24,485 bases of DNA from an uncultured Porphyromonas sp. (GTDB lineage: Bacteria; Bacteroidota; Bacteroidia; Bacteroidales; Porphyromonadaceae): the NCBI GenBank assembly GCA_905372565.1, contig CAJPPK010000025.1, positions 1 through 24,485 of the forward strand, read 5' to 3'. A program made the translations under genes and the position numbers. Under the pieces are notes generated by a model. The model ran no database searches. It was not told the DNA's origin and saw nothing but the letters and a program-made list of their open reading frames with translations. Positions 17,064-24,352 of the stretch are shown one piece after another. The stretch's first letter is position 1. Each line of letters starts with the position of its first letter.

Positions 17064-17131
17064 GAAAATGTTTATTAAAACTGTTTCTTTATGATCCCAA
17101 GTTGAGGCCTCTTTGAGAAGGATGATACATG

Positions 17132-17470
17132 AGATGGATCTGGATGCCTTATCTCGGATTAGATCGATGTTGGTCTTAGACATAGACTACGTGCATCTCT
17201 TACGGAAGCTAAGAATGGAACTACGGAATGTTGAATTGAGGACTCGTTGCTTAGAGGTTTACCTTGGCTTGGATGGAGGTCAACCTTTGCTTAAGAAGAG
17301 GTTAATCTTAGCAAGGAGAGAGGTCTATCTTCCTGTTGGAAGAGTGATGGATGTGAGAATGCCTCCCTTTATATACGGTGCTTGATGAGCTATCCTTTGC
17401 GGAGTGAGAGGACTTCCTTTGGGGCTGGAAGAGACGGGATAAGTAAAGGCTATCCCTGGGCTTTTTATCC
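17132..17470 (+). repeat. Diverged 22-bp tandem repeat array upstream of the FKBP cluster
   Basis: The 672-bp gap 16998-17669 holds no credible gene. Its clearest part is four units spaced exactly 22 bp: AGGTTTACCTT at 17255, AGGTCAACCTT at 17277, AGGTTAATCTT at 17299 and AGGTCTATCTT at 17321. Weaker units in or near phase follow at 17388 (AGCTATCCTTTGC) and 17409 (AGGACTTCCTTTG). Looser ones precede at 17132, 17161, 17184 and 17207. Perfect small stems occur at 17436-17456 and 17489-17503. The four central units are directly visible; the outer limits are uncertain. Confidence 0.65.
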
Positions 17471-17541
17471 TTTTTCGTAGTGCAGACTCTCACCTTCTGT
17501 GAGCTTGCTAATTCAGAGACTTCTACCTCTGTGGAAAGAGA

Positions 17542-17573
17542 TTGCTTGGTAGGTGAAAAATTACTTAACTTTG
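17542..17573 (+). promoter_or_regulatory. Promoter of the FKBP gene cluster
   Basis: TTG at 17542-17544 and TAACTTTG at 17566-17573 are 21 nt apart, matching the Bacteroidetes pattern. The predicted start near 17580 leaves a leader of about 90 nt before the first FKBP gene. Confidence 0.65.
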
Positions 17574-17669
17574 TCCCTTGATATATGCTACTCGTCTTCT
17601 GCCACGCTCTAGTATCAGTGGTCAGCGGTAGAGTTAGCATTCCAAAGAGAATGATAAGTATCAATCTAG

Positions 17670-18260
17670 ATGAATAAAGTAAGTTATGCCCTCGGCCTTA
17701 GTATCGGCCAGAACTTTCGAGCATCGGGCTTCGAAGAAATCAACCTAGAAGACTTCCTCTCAGGCGTACGTGACGTCCTTGAAGAAGGGGAGCCTAAGAT
17801 GACTTATGAAGAGGCCAAGGTGGTCATCAATGAGTATTTCCAGGAAGTTCGTCGTAAGGCTGTCGAGCAGAACCAAGCTGCTGGTGAGGAGTTCCTTAAG
17901 ATCAATGGACTTAAGAAGGGTGTCGTCACGCTACCTAGTGGACTCCAGTACGAGATCTTACGCGAGGGTAATGGCCCGAAGCCTAGTCTTACGGACACGG
18001 TAGAGTGCCACTATCACGGTACGCTCATCAATGGTCAGGTCTTTGATAGCTCGATGGATCGTGGACAGACAGCTACCTTCCCTCTCCAGGGGGTCATCAA
18101 GGGCTGGACGGAGATCCTACAGCTCATGCCCGTAGGCTCTAAGTGGAAGGTGACGATCCCCGCAGACCTTGCTTATGGAGATCGTGGTGCTGGCGAGATG
18201 ATCCAGCCTGGAAGCACGCTGATCTTCATCATCGAACTCATCGCTATCGTAGGGAAGTAG
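17670..18260 (+). CDS. FKBP-type peptidyl-prolyl isomerase, no signal peptide (FklB-like)
   Basis: This 196-residue protein catalyses cis-trans isomerisation of prolyl bonds and may act as a chaperone. It starts MNKVSYALGLSIGQNF with no export signal, so it is probably cytosolic. A helical dimerisation region covers residues 1-75. The FKBP domain follows with LQYEIL, the Tyr of HYHG, FDSS, TFPL, GVIKGW, AYGDRG and LIFIIEL, so the usual binding-pocket residues are all present. The next FKBP gene overlaps its stop by one base (TAGTG), which indicates translational coupling. It is the first gene of a three-paralogue cluster. Confidence 0.93.
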   Translation: MNKVSYALGLSIGQNFRASGFEEINLEDFLSGVRDVLEEGEPKMTYEEAKVVINEYFQEVRRKAVEQNQAAGEEFLKINGLKKGVVTLPSGLQYEILREGNGPKPSLTDTVECHYHGTLINGQVFDSSMDRGQTATFPLQGVIKGWTEILQLMPVGSKWKVTIPADLAYGDRGAGEMIQPGSTLIFIIELIAIVGK

Positions 18261-19060
18261 TGAAGAAGATACATCTCCTAACTCTGTCGCTGGGAGGGCT
18301 GGCACTCCTTGCTTCCGCTTCTTGCTCTCCTCGTCTAAAGTCTAAGGCGGTGGCGATGACAGCTCAGGATTCTGTAGCCTATTCGTTCGGAGTGCTTAAC
18401 AGTGAAGCCTTCCAGCGTGTGGTCAGTTCTATCCCTGGGGATAGCTTGAGCCGAGAGCAAATCTTGGCTGGATTTTCGGATGCTTTCCTTCAGCGAAAGG
18501 GGAAGATTAGCTCTAGCCAAGCACGCAGTATCTTTGAGACTTACGCTTCCTCACTGCAGCAGAAGGAGCAAGCCAAGCGCACTGCTGAGGCTGATTCGCT
18601 ACTTGCTAAAAATCGCCAACGAGAAGGCGTGAAGGTCACAGAGAGTGGTCTACAGTACCGCGTCCTCAAGGCTACGCTAGATGCACGTCCTACTCCTCAG
18701 GATACGGTCGTGGTCAATTATGTCGGTCGCCTACTCGATGGTAAGGAGTTTGATAGCTCCTACAAGCGTGGAGAACCAGCTGTCTTCCCGCTATCACAGG
18801 TCATCGCAGGCTGGACGGAGGGGATTTGTCTTATGACAAAGGGCTCAAAGTATGAGTTTGTCATCCCTGCTGGTCTAGCTTATGGTGACCGCGGAGTTGG
18901 GGGCGTTATTCCTCCAGGGGCACCACTCCTCTTCGAAGTCGAGCTGATCGATATTAAGCCTCATCAGGAAGCTCCTGCACGCGAAGAGACCAAGTCTACC
19001 TCTCCCACATCCGCTAAGTCTACTCCCGCTAAGAAGGGTAGTGCTAAGCGTAAGAAATAG
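18260..19060 (+). CDS. FKBP-type peptidyl-prolyl isomerase lipoprotein with basic C-terminal tail
   Basis: I place the start at the GTG at 18260, whose G is the last base of the upstream stop codon. This yields MKKIHLLTLSLGGLALLASAS followed by Cys22, a lipoprotein signal. The open frame extends further upstream but there it only overlaps the previous gene. The 266-residue product has a Mip/FkpA-like helical N-terminal region, starting SVAYSFGVLN, and an FKBP domain with FDSS, VFPL, VIAGWTEG, AYGDRG and LLFEVEL. The last 32 residues are a disordered tail rich in Ser, Thr, Pro, Ala and Lys, ending KKGSAKRKK. Such a tail is unusual for a periplasmic FKBP; it might contact membrane phosphate groups, nucleic acid or peptidoglycan. 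Confidence 0.9.
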   Translation: MKKIHLLTLSLGGLALLASASCSPRLKSKAVAMTAQDSVAYSFGVLNSEAFQRVVSSIPGDSLSREQILAGFSDAFLQRKGKISSSQARSIFETYASSLQQKEQAKRTAEADSLLAKNRQREGVKVTESGLQYRVLKATLDARPTPQDTVVVNYVGRLLDGKEFDSSYKRGEPAVFPLSQVIAGWTEGICLMTKGSKYEFVIPAGLAYGDRGVGGVIPPGAPLLFEVELIDIKPHQEAPAREETKSTSPTSAKSTPAKKGSAKRKK

Positions 19061-19093
19061 TCACAATCAATCAATAACAATAAGAGAATTACA

Positions 19094-19987
19094 ATGAAAA
19101 AGCTCGCTATGCTACTGGCTGCTTCAGCCGTAGCCTTCGGTGTCTACTCTTGCTCTAAGGGCGGTGCAGCCCTCAAGTCTGAGGCAGACTCTGTATCCTT
19201 CGCTACGGGTTTTTCCCAGGCTAACGACATCATCAATGCTATCAAGAATGCCCAAGCTCAGGGTGAGAAGATCGACTCTGCTGCTTTCTTCAAGGGCTTT
19301 GAAGAGGGCTTCAATAGCGACTCTGCTAAGCTCTGGTACTACGTAGGTCAGATGCAGGGTATCCAGGCTGCTATGCGTATGAAGGATGACACCGTCCTAA
19401 AGAAGAATATCTTCCTCGATGGCTTCAAGCAAGCTCTCAAGCTCGACTCTGCTGGTCGTGCTAAGCAGGCAGATAGCCTTATGCAGATTGCTCAGGCCTA
19501 CTACATGAAGCAGCAGCTAGCTCAGCAAGAGAAGGCAGAAGCTGAGATGCAGAAGCAGATGGCAGAGCAGTACAAGGAAAATAAACAGAAGGGTGAAGCC
19601 TTCATCGCTAACTTCAAGAAGGAAGCAGGTGTAAAGACTACGGCTTCAGGTCTTGCTTATCAGGTCATCAAGGAGGGTACTGGGGCTACGCCTAAGGCTA
19701 CCGATATGGTTAAGGTGAACTATAAGGGTACACTCGTTGATGGCACGCTCTTCGATGAATCCAAGACCCCTGCTGAATTCCGTGTAGACGGCGTTATCAA
19801 GGGTTGGACAGAAATGCTCCAGCTAATGAAGGTAGGCGAGAAGGTTAAGGTTGTCATCCCTCAGGAGCTAGCCTATGGTGCACGCCATGCAGGTGATAAG
19901 ATCGAGCCTCTTAGCACGCTTGTCTTCGAAATCGAACTTCTTGACATCATCGCTCCAGCAGCTGCTGATAGCACCTCTGCTCACTAG
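19094..19987 (+). CDS. FKBP-type peptidyl-prolyl isomerase lipoprotein (FkpA/Mip-like)
   Basis: This 297-residue protein opens with MKKLAMLLAASAVAFGVYSC, giving lipid attachment at Cys20. The N-terminal domain (SVSFATGFSQ and the long Gln/Lys/Glu-rich helix around 135-175, probably coiled coil) resembles the dimerisation and stalk of FkpA/Mip proteins. The FKBP domain follows, with LAYQVIKEG, VNYKGTLVDG, LFDES, VIKGWTEML, LAYGARHAG and LVFEIELLDI. It likely folds envelope proteins from the periplasmic side. It starts 33 nt after the previous FKBP gene and is followed by a strong terminator, closing the cluster. Confidence 0.94.
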   Translation: MKKLAMLLAASAVAFGVYSCSKGGAALKSEADSVSFATGFSQANDIINAIKNAQAQGEKIDSAAFFKGFEEGFNSDSAKLWYYVGQMQGIQAAMRMKDDTVLKKNIFLDGFKQALKLDSAGRAKQADSLMQIAQAYYMKQQLAQQEKAEAEMQKQMAEQYKENKQKGEAFIANFKKEAGVKTTASGLAYQVIKEGTGATPKATDMVKVNYKGTLVDGTLFDESKTPAEFRVDGVIKGWTEMLQLMKVGEKVKVVIPQELAYGARHAGDKIEPLSTLVFEIELLDIIAPAAADSTSAH

Positions 19988-20023
19988 GATATTTCCTAGT
20001 TAGCTCGTACGCTATTCTCATAG

Positions 20024-20064
20024 AGAGCAGGCATTAGGTTGAAGAGCCTAATGTCTGCTCTTTT
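20024..20064 (+). terminator. Intrinsic terminator of the FKBP cluster
   Basis: A 15-bp stem with one G:U pair (20024-20038 with 20047-20061) closes an 8-nt loop and is followed by TTTCTTT. Confidence 0.93.
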
Positions 20065-20104
20065 CTTTGCTATATACTTTATCTCTCGAGAGGCAGATTG
20101 AACT

Positions 20105-20118
20105 AAAACGATCGTTTT
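20105..20118. promoter_or_regulatory. Perfect 14-bp palindrome upstream of the YceI gene
   Basis: AAAACGATCGTTTT is a perfect palindrome 49 bp before the YceI-family ATG, in an otherwise AT-rich region without a recognisable TAnnTTTG box. Its position and symmetry fit an operator for a dimeric regulator. The regulator is unknown. Confidence 0.45.
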
Positions 20119-20166
20119 GTCGTTTTAATGTTAAGTAGTTAAAATTAGAATCAAAAGAAACATAGT

Positions 20167-20835
20167 ATGAAGAAGAGTCTTCTTATGGCTAGCATCGGTA
20201 TGCTAAGCCTTATGACTATCGCTTGCTCAGGTAATCAAGGTCAGAATAATGTCAGTGCAACAGACGCTGCTGAAGTAAGTCAGCTAGATAGCGCTCGTAT
20301 GCTGTCTGTAGATAGTACGAGCTCCTATCTTTCCTGGAAAGGATTTAAGCCTGGAGGTGAACATTTCGGGAAGCTTCCTGTGAGTTTCGGAACTCTTGAC
20401 CTCAAGGATGGAGTGCTCCATGCAGGTCGTGTGTCTATTCGCTTGGATGGCTTAGTTGTTGAGGATATCAAGCCCGAAGAGGGAGGAGATAAGCTACGTG
20501 CTCATCTCTTAGGTGAGGATTTCTTTGAGTCGGATAAGTATCCTGAAGTGACCTTTGAGCTTACGGATGTTCCTGCTAGTGGATTAGAGCTAGCTTCAGC
20601 TAAGGAAATCAAGGGTAACTTGACGATCAAAAATGTGACAAAGAATATCACTATTCCTCTTGAGTCAGCTGTACGAGATGAGGCCACTGGAGCTTATACG
20701 ATCACAAGTAAAGTCTTCACGATCAATCGAACAGATTGGAATGTTAAGTATGGCTCGAAGAATTTCTTCTCAGGGTTAGGAGATAACTTCATCAATGATG
20801 ATATTGAGCTTGCATTCGTTCTAAAGACGAGATAG
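20167..20835 (+). CDS. YceI family lipoprotein
   Basis: The 222-residue product has a lipoprotein signal (MKKSLLMASIGMLSLMTIAC, Cys20), a short Asn/Gln/Ser-rich linker, then a YceI lipocalin-like beta-barrel domain. That domain begins near STSSYLSWKGFKPGGEHFGKL and includes the family's DFFESDKYPEVTFEL, IKGNLTIKNVTKNITIP, FTINRTDWNVKYG and DDIELAFVLK. YceI proteins bind polyisoprenoid or other lipid-like molecules in the periplasm, and some respond to stress. The ligand here is unknown. The gene stands alone between two terminators. A perfect palindrome at 20105-20118 may regulate it. Confidence 0.93.
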   Translation: MKKSLLMASIGMLSLMTIACSGNQGQNNVSATDAAEVSQLDSARMLSVDSTSSYLSWKGFKPGGEHFGKLPVSFGTLDLKDGVLHAGRVSIRLDGLVVEDIKPEEGGDKLRAHLLGEDFFESDKYPEVTFELTDVPASGLELASAKEIKGNLTIKNVTKNITIPLESAVRDEATGAYTITSKVFTINRTDWNVKYGSKNFFSGLGDNFINDDIELAFVLKTR

Positions 20836-20888
20836 TAAGTTCTCTTTTAGCTAGGAGATTTCTAGTTACTATAAGTTAAAAATAAGGG

Positions 20889-20920
20889 AGGCTGGCTGTA
20901 GTAAACGGCTAGCCTTTCTT
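20889..20920 (+). terminator. Intrinsic terminator after the YceI gene
   Basis: An 8-bp stem with one G:U pair (20889-20896 with 20908-20915) is followed by TTTCTT, 53 nt after the stop codon. Confidence 0.75.
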
Positions 20921-21001
20921 AGTTGTAGGTTCTTGCTCTTCATTCGTGTACCTTATCTTCCCCGTGAACGAGGTAATTCAATACTAATGAAAGCTTTTAT
21001 C

Positions 21002-21009
21002 TATCTTTG
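21002..21009 (+). promoter_or_regulatory. Candidate promoter (-7 box) of the LRR-like lipoprotein gene
   Basis: TATCTTTG is an exact match to the Bacteroidetes -7 box. The transcript would start near 21016, about 49 nt before the ATG. The -33 element is not convincing. Confidence 0.55.
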
Positions 21010-21064
21010 TGTTGAAGTATTAATAAGTATTGAATGAGTACTGGAATTAATAATATCATCGTAT

Positions 21065-22096
21065 ATGAATAAGAAACATCTTGTGCTAGCTTTGCTAGCT
21101 ACCCTTTCTCTCTCTGTTATCTCTTGTAAGAGCAAGAGTGATGCACCCATAGTCAATCCCTCTAATCCAGTCAATCCTACTCCTAATCCAGGTACTCCTC
21201 CTACGGGTCCTCTCCAGGTGGATGTCAATGCTACGGCTGCGAGTGATGCTCCCGTTCTACTAAAGAGTACTGCCGGAACGATTGTCAAAATCAATAAAGT
21301 CAACTATACTGTCGGGAGTAATGGCTTTATTGCTCTGAAGGAAGTACCTGCTACATTGGCTATCCTAAGTAATGGTGTCGATGAGATCCTTATCAATAAG
21401 GGAGCTATGCCTTGGGTGGAAACTTTCACTTTTGCTAGTGCAGCTACTGGAGCAAGCAAGTCCTTGAAGGTTAATCTATCTAGCCTCACTGGACTAAAGA
21501 GTCTTACTCTTTCTGGGTACAGCATCTCTGACCTTGACTTAACACCACTGAAGGAGTTGACATCTCTTATCTTGGGGGATCCTAATAGAAACTCTGATAT
21601 TAAGAAGGTGAAGCTTGCTGATGACAATAAGATTGCCCGTATTGTTACTCGCTCTCCCTTCTCCAATGAAGACCTAGACCTGTCGAAGCTCCCAGCTCTG
21701 GAGTATGCGGTCTTCCATTCTCCGAGATTTACATCGGTGTCGTTCCCTAACAGCCCAAAACTTGAGGTTTTGGGAATCAACCGTCCTACGGCTGGTCAGG
21801 CATTTGACCTCACGCTCACGGCTAACCCTGCGCTGAGGGATCTTACCACACAGGATGTCACGATCACTAGTCTCAACATTGAGGGTGTCAAGGCTCCCGA
21901 GGTGTTTAACGGTGTTAGAGGTGTGCTTTCCGTTAAGAGCTTGCGTTTGGTCGGCTTGGATAAGGAGGCTGTTAAGGAGCTCCTCAATAAGCTCCACAAG
22001 CCAGCTCTCACTTCAGCCACTCTCCCAGGCTATGGCTTCTCTGTAGGTCAAGATCCGCTGGTTGGCTTTACGAATCTGACGACCACGAATCTCTAA
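21065..22096 (+). CDS. Lipoprotein with degenerate leucine-rich repeats, function unknown
   Basis: The 343-residue protein has a lipoprotein signal (MNKKHLVLALLATLSLSVIS, then Cys21) and a Pro/Asn-rich flexible linker (about 29-50, with NPSNPVNPTPNPG). It then has a small beta domain (about 52-135) and irregular leucine-rich repeats, for example LSSLTGLKSLTLSGYSISDL, LTPLKELTSLILG, LSKLPALEYAVF and SPKLEVLGI. The layout suggests a surface-exposed or periplasmic binding protein, like other Bacteroidetes LRR lipoproteins that bind host or bacterial ligands. I do not recognise a specific family. It is flanked by its own promoter and a strong terminator, so it is expressed alone. Confidence 0.8.
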   Translation: MNKKHLVLALLATLSLSVISCKSKSDAPIVNPSNPVNPTPNPGTPPTGPLQVDVNATAASDAPVLLKSTAGTIVKINKVNYTVGSNGFIALKEVPATLAILSNGVDEILINKGAMPWVETFTFASAATGASKSLKVNLSSLTGLKSLTLSGYSISDLDLTPLKELTSLILGDPNRNSDIKKVKLADDNKIARIVTRSPFSNEDLDLSKLPALEYAVFHSPRFTSVSFPNSPKLEVLGINRPTAGQAFDLTLTANPALRDLTTQDVTITSLNIEGVKAPEVFNGVRGVLSVKSLRLVGLDKEAVKELLNKLHKPALTSATLPGYGFSVGQDPLVGFTNLTTTNL

Positions 22097-22122
22097 TCTT
22101 TGCCCTATCAAGGCAAGACTTC

Positions 22123-22164
22123 AGCTCCCCCAAGAGGCTACAGCTTCTTGGGGGAGCTTGTTCT
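22123..22164 (+). terminator. Intrinsic terminator after the LRR-like gene
   Basis: A perfect 13-bp stem (22123-22135 with 22146-22158) closes a 10-nt loop and is followed by TGTTCTTT. It lies 27 nt after the stop codon. Confidence 0.92.
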
Positions 22165-22176
22165 TTATATGTGGCT

Positions 22177-22417
22177 AGGTAGAGGATATAGACTTAGTCG
22201 GTCTCGCGAGTTGAGTTAGGTGTTAGCACCTCTCTGAGCATGGTCATTGGGGGCGGGAGATGAAGGTAGACGGTTGAATGAGTAAAGCTTAAGCTTTGTG
22301 AAGGTAAAGGCTAGGCTCTGTCAGGGGGAAGGTCTAGCTTTACCTAGATGCTCATGAGGGCTAGGGGAGAGGTAGGTTACTATTTGCTGAGAAAGGATAG
22401 GTCGTTTACGGGGCTTA
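22177..22417 (+). repeat. Diverged 22-bp repeat zone upstream of sufS
   Basis: The 366-bp gap 22097-22462 contains the terminator above, then this zone, with no gene. Units fall in a 22-bp phase at 22264, 22286, 22308, 22330, 22352 and 22374. The best are AGGTCTAGCTT (22330) and AGCTTAAGCTT (22286). The 22264 unit shares AAGGTAGACG with the array upstream of tamB. Also present are a perfect palindrome AAAGCTTAAGCTTT (22284-22297), a 12-bp stem with one bulge (22302-22314 with 22334-22345) and a perfect AGGTG/CACCT hairpin (22218-22231). Upstream of 22264 the spacing is irregular. Confidence 0.5.
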
Positions 22418-22422
22418 TTGCG

Positions 22423-22430
22423 TATTTTTG
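22423..22430 (+). promoter_or_regulatory. Candidate promoter (-7 box) of sufS
   Basis: TATTTTTG matches TAnnTTTG and gives a leader of about 26 nt before the ATG at 22463. It also argues against the upstream TTG at 22418 as the start codon. No -33 TTG is at the expected distance. Confidence 0.5.
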
Positions 22431-22462
22431 TGTCTGCGCACTTAGGCGCAAGAAATAGATCA

Positions 22463-23683
22463 ATGTATTCAGTAGAAGATATAAGACGAGCATTCCCGAT
22501 CCTCACGGAGCAGGTTCACGGGAAAGATCTCGTTTACCTAGATAATGCAGCCACTACGCAAAAGCCCCTAGTGGTTCTAGAAGCTATCGAGCGAGCTTAT
22601 CGTTCGGCTAATGCTAACGTCCACCGTGGCGTCCACTATCTTAGCCAATTGGCGACAGAGCATCATGAGGAGGCCCGTCGTCGGGTCGCCCGATTTATCG
22701 GTGCGCCTAGTGCTGAGGGGCTGATCTTCACACGTGGGACGACTGAAGCCATTAACTTAGTTGCTTTCAGTGCTGGTGAAGCCTTCGTGCAAGAGGGAGA
22801 TGAGATCCTTATTAGCACGATGGAGCATCATTCGAACATTGTCCCTTGGCAGCTCCTCTGCCAGCGTCGTGGTGCGACTCTTCGTGTCATCCCCCTAACT
22901 CATACGGGTGAGCTAGATATGGAGGCTTATCGTTCGCTCCTGAGCTCGCGTACCCGTATCGTTTCTGTGGCTCATGTTAGTAATGTGTTGGGTACGATCA
23001 ATCCAGTGGCCGAGGTCGTACGTCTGGCGCATGAGGTAGGGGCTTTGGTACTCTTGGACGGAGCTCAAGCGATCGCACATACGCCTGTTGATGTCGCTAC
23101 GTTGGACGCCGACTTCTACGCCTTTAGTGCTCACAAGGTCTATGGCCCGACGGGGATCGGTGCTCTCTATGGGAAACCCGAGGTGTTGGCTAAGATGCCA
23201 CCTTATATGGGGGGAGGAGAGATGATTGAGAAGGTGACCTTTGAGAAGACGACCTATAACACGCTGCCCTTCAAGTTCGAAGCTGGGACACCTGATTACG
23301 TAGGTTCGACGGCCTTTGCCGTAGCCTTGGACTACGTAGAGTCTTTGGGGTTGGAGGCAATCGCTAGCCATGAGGATCATTTGCTTAAGCTGGCTACGGA
23401 GCGACTCAAGGCTGACTATCCCGATAGCTTGATCCTCGGCGAGGCAGAGCACAAGGGAGGGATTCTCTCATTCAGCATTCCAGGGGTGCATCCCTTTGAC
23501 CTTGGCACGCTATTGGATCATCAAGGGATCGCCATACGTACAGGGCATCATTGTGCAGAGCCCTTGCTCGCCTCTTACGGACAAACAGCTGTGGCACGTG
23601 CCTCCTTTGGGCTTTACAATACGGAGGCTGAGGTCGAGCGCTTCTTTGTCGGTCTTCGCAAGGCTGTCGCTATGCTTCGCTAA
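22463..23683 (+). CDS. sufS: Cysteine desulfurase, SufS type
   Basis: This pyridoxal-phosphate enzyme takes sulfur from cysteine for Fe-S cluster assembly, releasing alanine. It has 406 residues from the chosen ATG, and catalytic positions agree with E. coli SufS. PLP-binding Lys225 is in FSAHKVYGPTG, His122 in EHHSNIVPW, and the persulfide-forming Cys364 in RTGHHCAEP. The N-terminal VYLDNAATTQKP and VHRGVHYLS are group II signatures. A TTG-initiated extension to 22418 is rejected because it precedes the likely promoter and adds non-homologous residues. No other suf gene is in the window; in Bacteroidetes sufBCD usually precede sufS. Here it stands after a long gap, separated from them. Confidence 0.95.
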   Translation: MYSVEDIRRAFPILTEQVHGKDLVYLDNAATTQKPLVVLEAIERAYRSANANVHRGVHYLSQLATEHHEEARRRVARFIGAPSAEGLIFTRGTTEAINLVAFSAGEAFVQEGDEILISTMEHHSNIVPWQLLCQRRGATLRVIPLTHTGELDMEAYRSLLSSRTRIVSVAHVSNVLGTINPVAEVVRLAHEVGALVLLDGAQAIAHTPVDVATLDADFYAFSAHKVYGPTGIGALYGKPEVLAKMPPYMGGGEMIEKVTFEKTTYNTLPFKFEAGTPDYVGSTAFAVALDYVESLGLEAIASHEDHLLKLATERLKADYPDSLILGEAEHKGGILSFSIPGVHPFDLGTLLDHQGIAIRTGHHCAEPLLASYGQTAVARASFGLYNTEAEVERFFVGLRKAVAMLR

Positions 23684-23695
23684 CTACCGAGGAGT

Positions 23696-24289
23696 ATGAA
23701 GACTCACGAAGCATTACTTGCTCGCTTTCGTCAAGGTGCTGACCTCGAGTGTGGCTGTGATGAGGCCGGTCGAGGGTGCTTAGCGGGTCCTGTCGTCGCT
23801 GCTGCAGTGATCCTTCCGGAGAGTTTCTTTCATCCCTTGCTGACGGACTCCAAGCAACTCACCGAACATCAACGTGAGGAGCTTCGACCTATCATTGAGG
23901 CGGAGTCCCTCGCATGGGGTATCGGTGTCGTCTCTCCGCAAGAGATCGATCAGATCAATATCCTTCATGCTTCATTCCTAGCTATGCATCGGGCGATAGA
24001 TCAGTTGGTTTTTCGCCCGGACTTCCTACTTATTGATGGCAATCGCTTTGATCCCTATCCTGGGATTGAGCATGCTTGTATCGTGAAGGGCGATGCTAAG
24101 TACACGGCCATCGCAGCAGCTTCGATCCTAGCTAAGACCTATCGAGATGAATTGATGTGTATGCTAGATATGGAATATCCAGGTTATGATCTGGCGAAGC
24201 ATAAGGGCTATCCGACGCCCACCCATCGGGAAGCTATCCGACGGTTAGGTGCTTCTCCGATACATCGTAAGAGCTTCCGACTTATCTAG
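23696..24289 (+). CDS. rnhB: Ribonuclease HII
   Basis: The enzyme cuts RNA in RNA-DNA hybrids and removes single misincorporated ribonucleotides. Its 197 residues are a normal length. The catalytic acids are visible: Asp22 and Glu23 in DEAGRG (22-27), Asp114 in LLIDGN and Asp133 in KGDAKY. The family segment AIAAASILAKTYRDE and the C-terminal HKGYPTPTHREAIRRLG are also present. It starts 12 nt after sufS stops, so the two are probably cotranscribed. Confidence 0.96.
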   Translation: MKTHEALLARFRQGADLECGCDEAGRGCLAGPVVAAAVILPESFFHPLLTDSKQLTEHQREELRPIIEAESLAWGIGVVSPQEIDQINILHASFLAMHRAIDQLVFRPDFLLIDGNRFDPYPGIEHACIVKGDAKYTAIAAASILAKTYRDELMCMLDMEYPGYDLAKHKGYPTPTHREAIRRLGASPIHRKSFRLI

Positions 24290-24352
24290 CAACTTTCTCT
24301 CCGTTACTAATACCCATTCACTGCATATTCCTTCCATCTAATCCACTTTGGC

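Noticed and set aside
17113..17385. 90-residue plus-strand reading frame
   Set aside because: It runs through the 22-bp repeat zone, has no promoter or family resemblance, and its composition reflects the purine-rich repeats.
17308..17664. 118-residue minus-strand reading frame with a signal-like start (MILIILFGMLTLPL)
   Set aside because: The rest is low-complexity Ser/Lys-rich sequence overlapping the repeats and the FKBP promoter. No minus-strand promoter was found. It remains a weak possibility only.
18143..18259. Upstream extension of the second FKBP gene
   Set aside because: It only overlaps the first FKBP gene. The GTG at 18260 begins a proper lipoprotein signal.
22418..22462. TTG-initiated N-terminal extension of SufS
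   Set aside because: It starts before the likely -7 box, and the ATG at 22463 gives catalytic residue numbers matching E. coli SufS.
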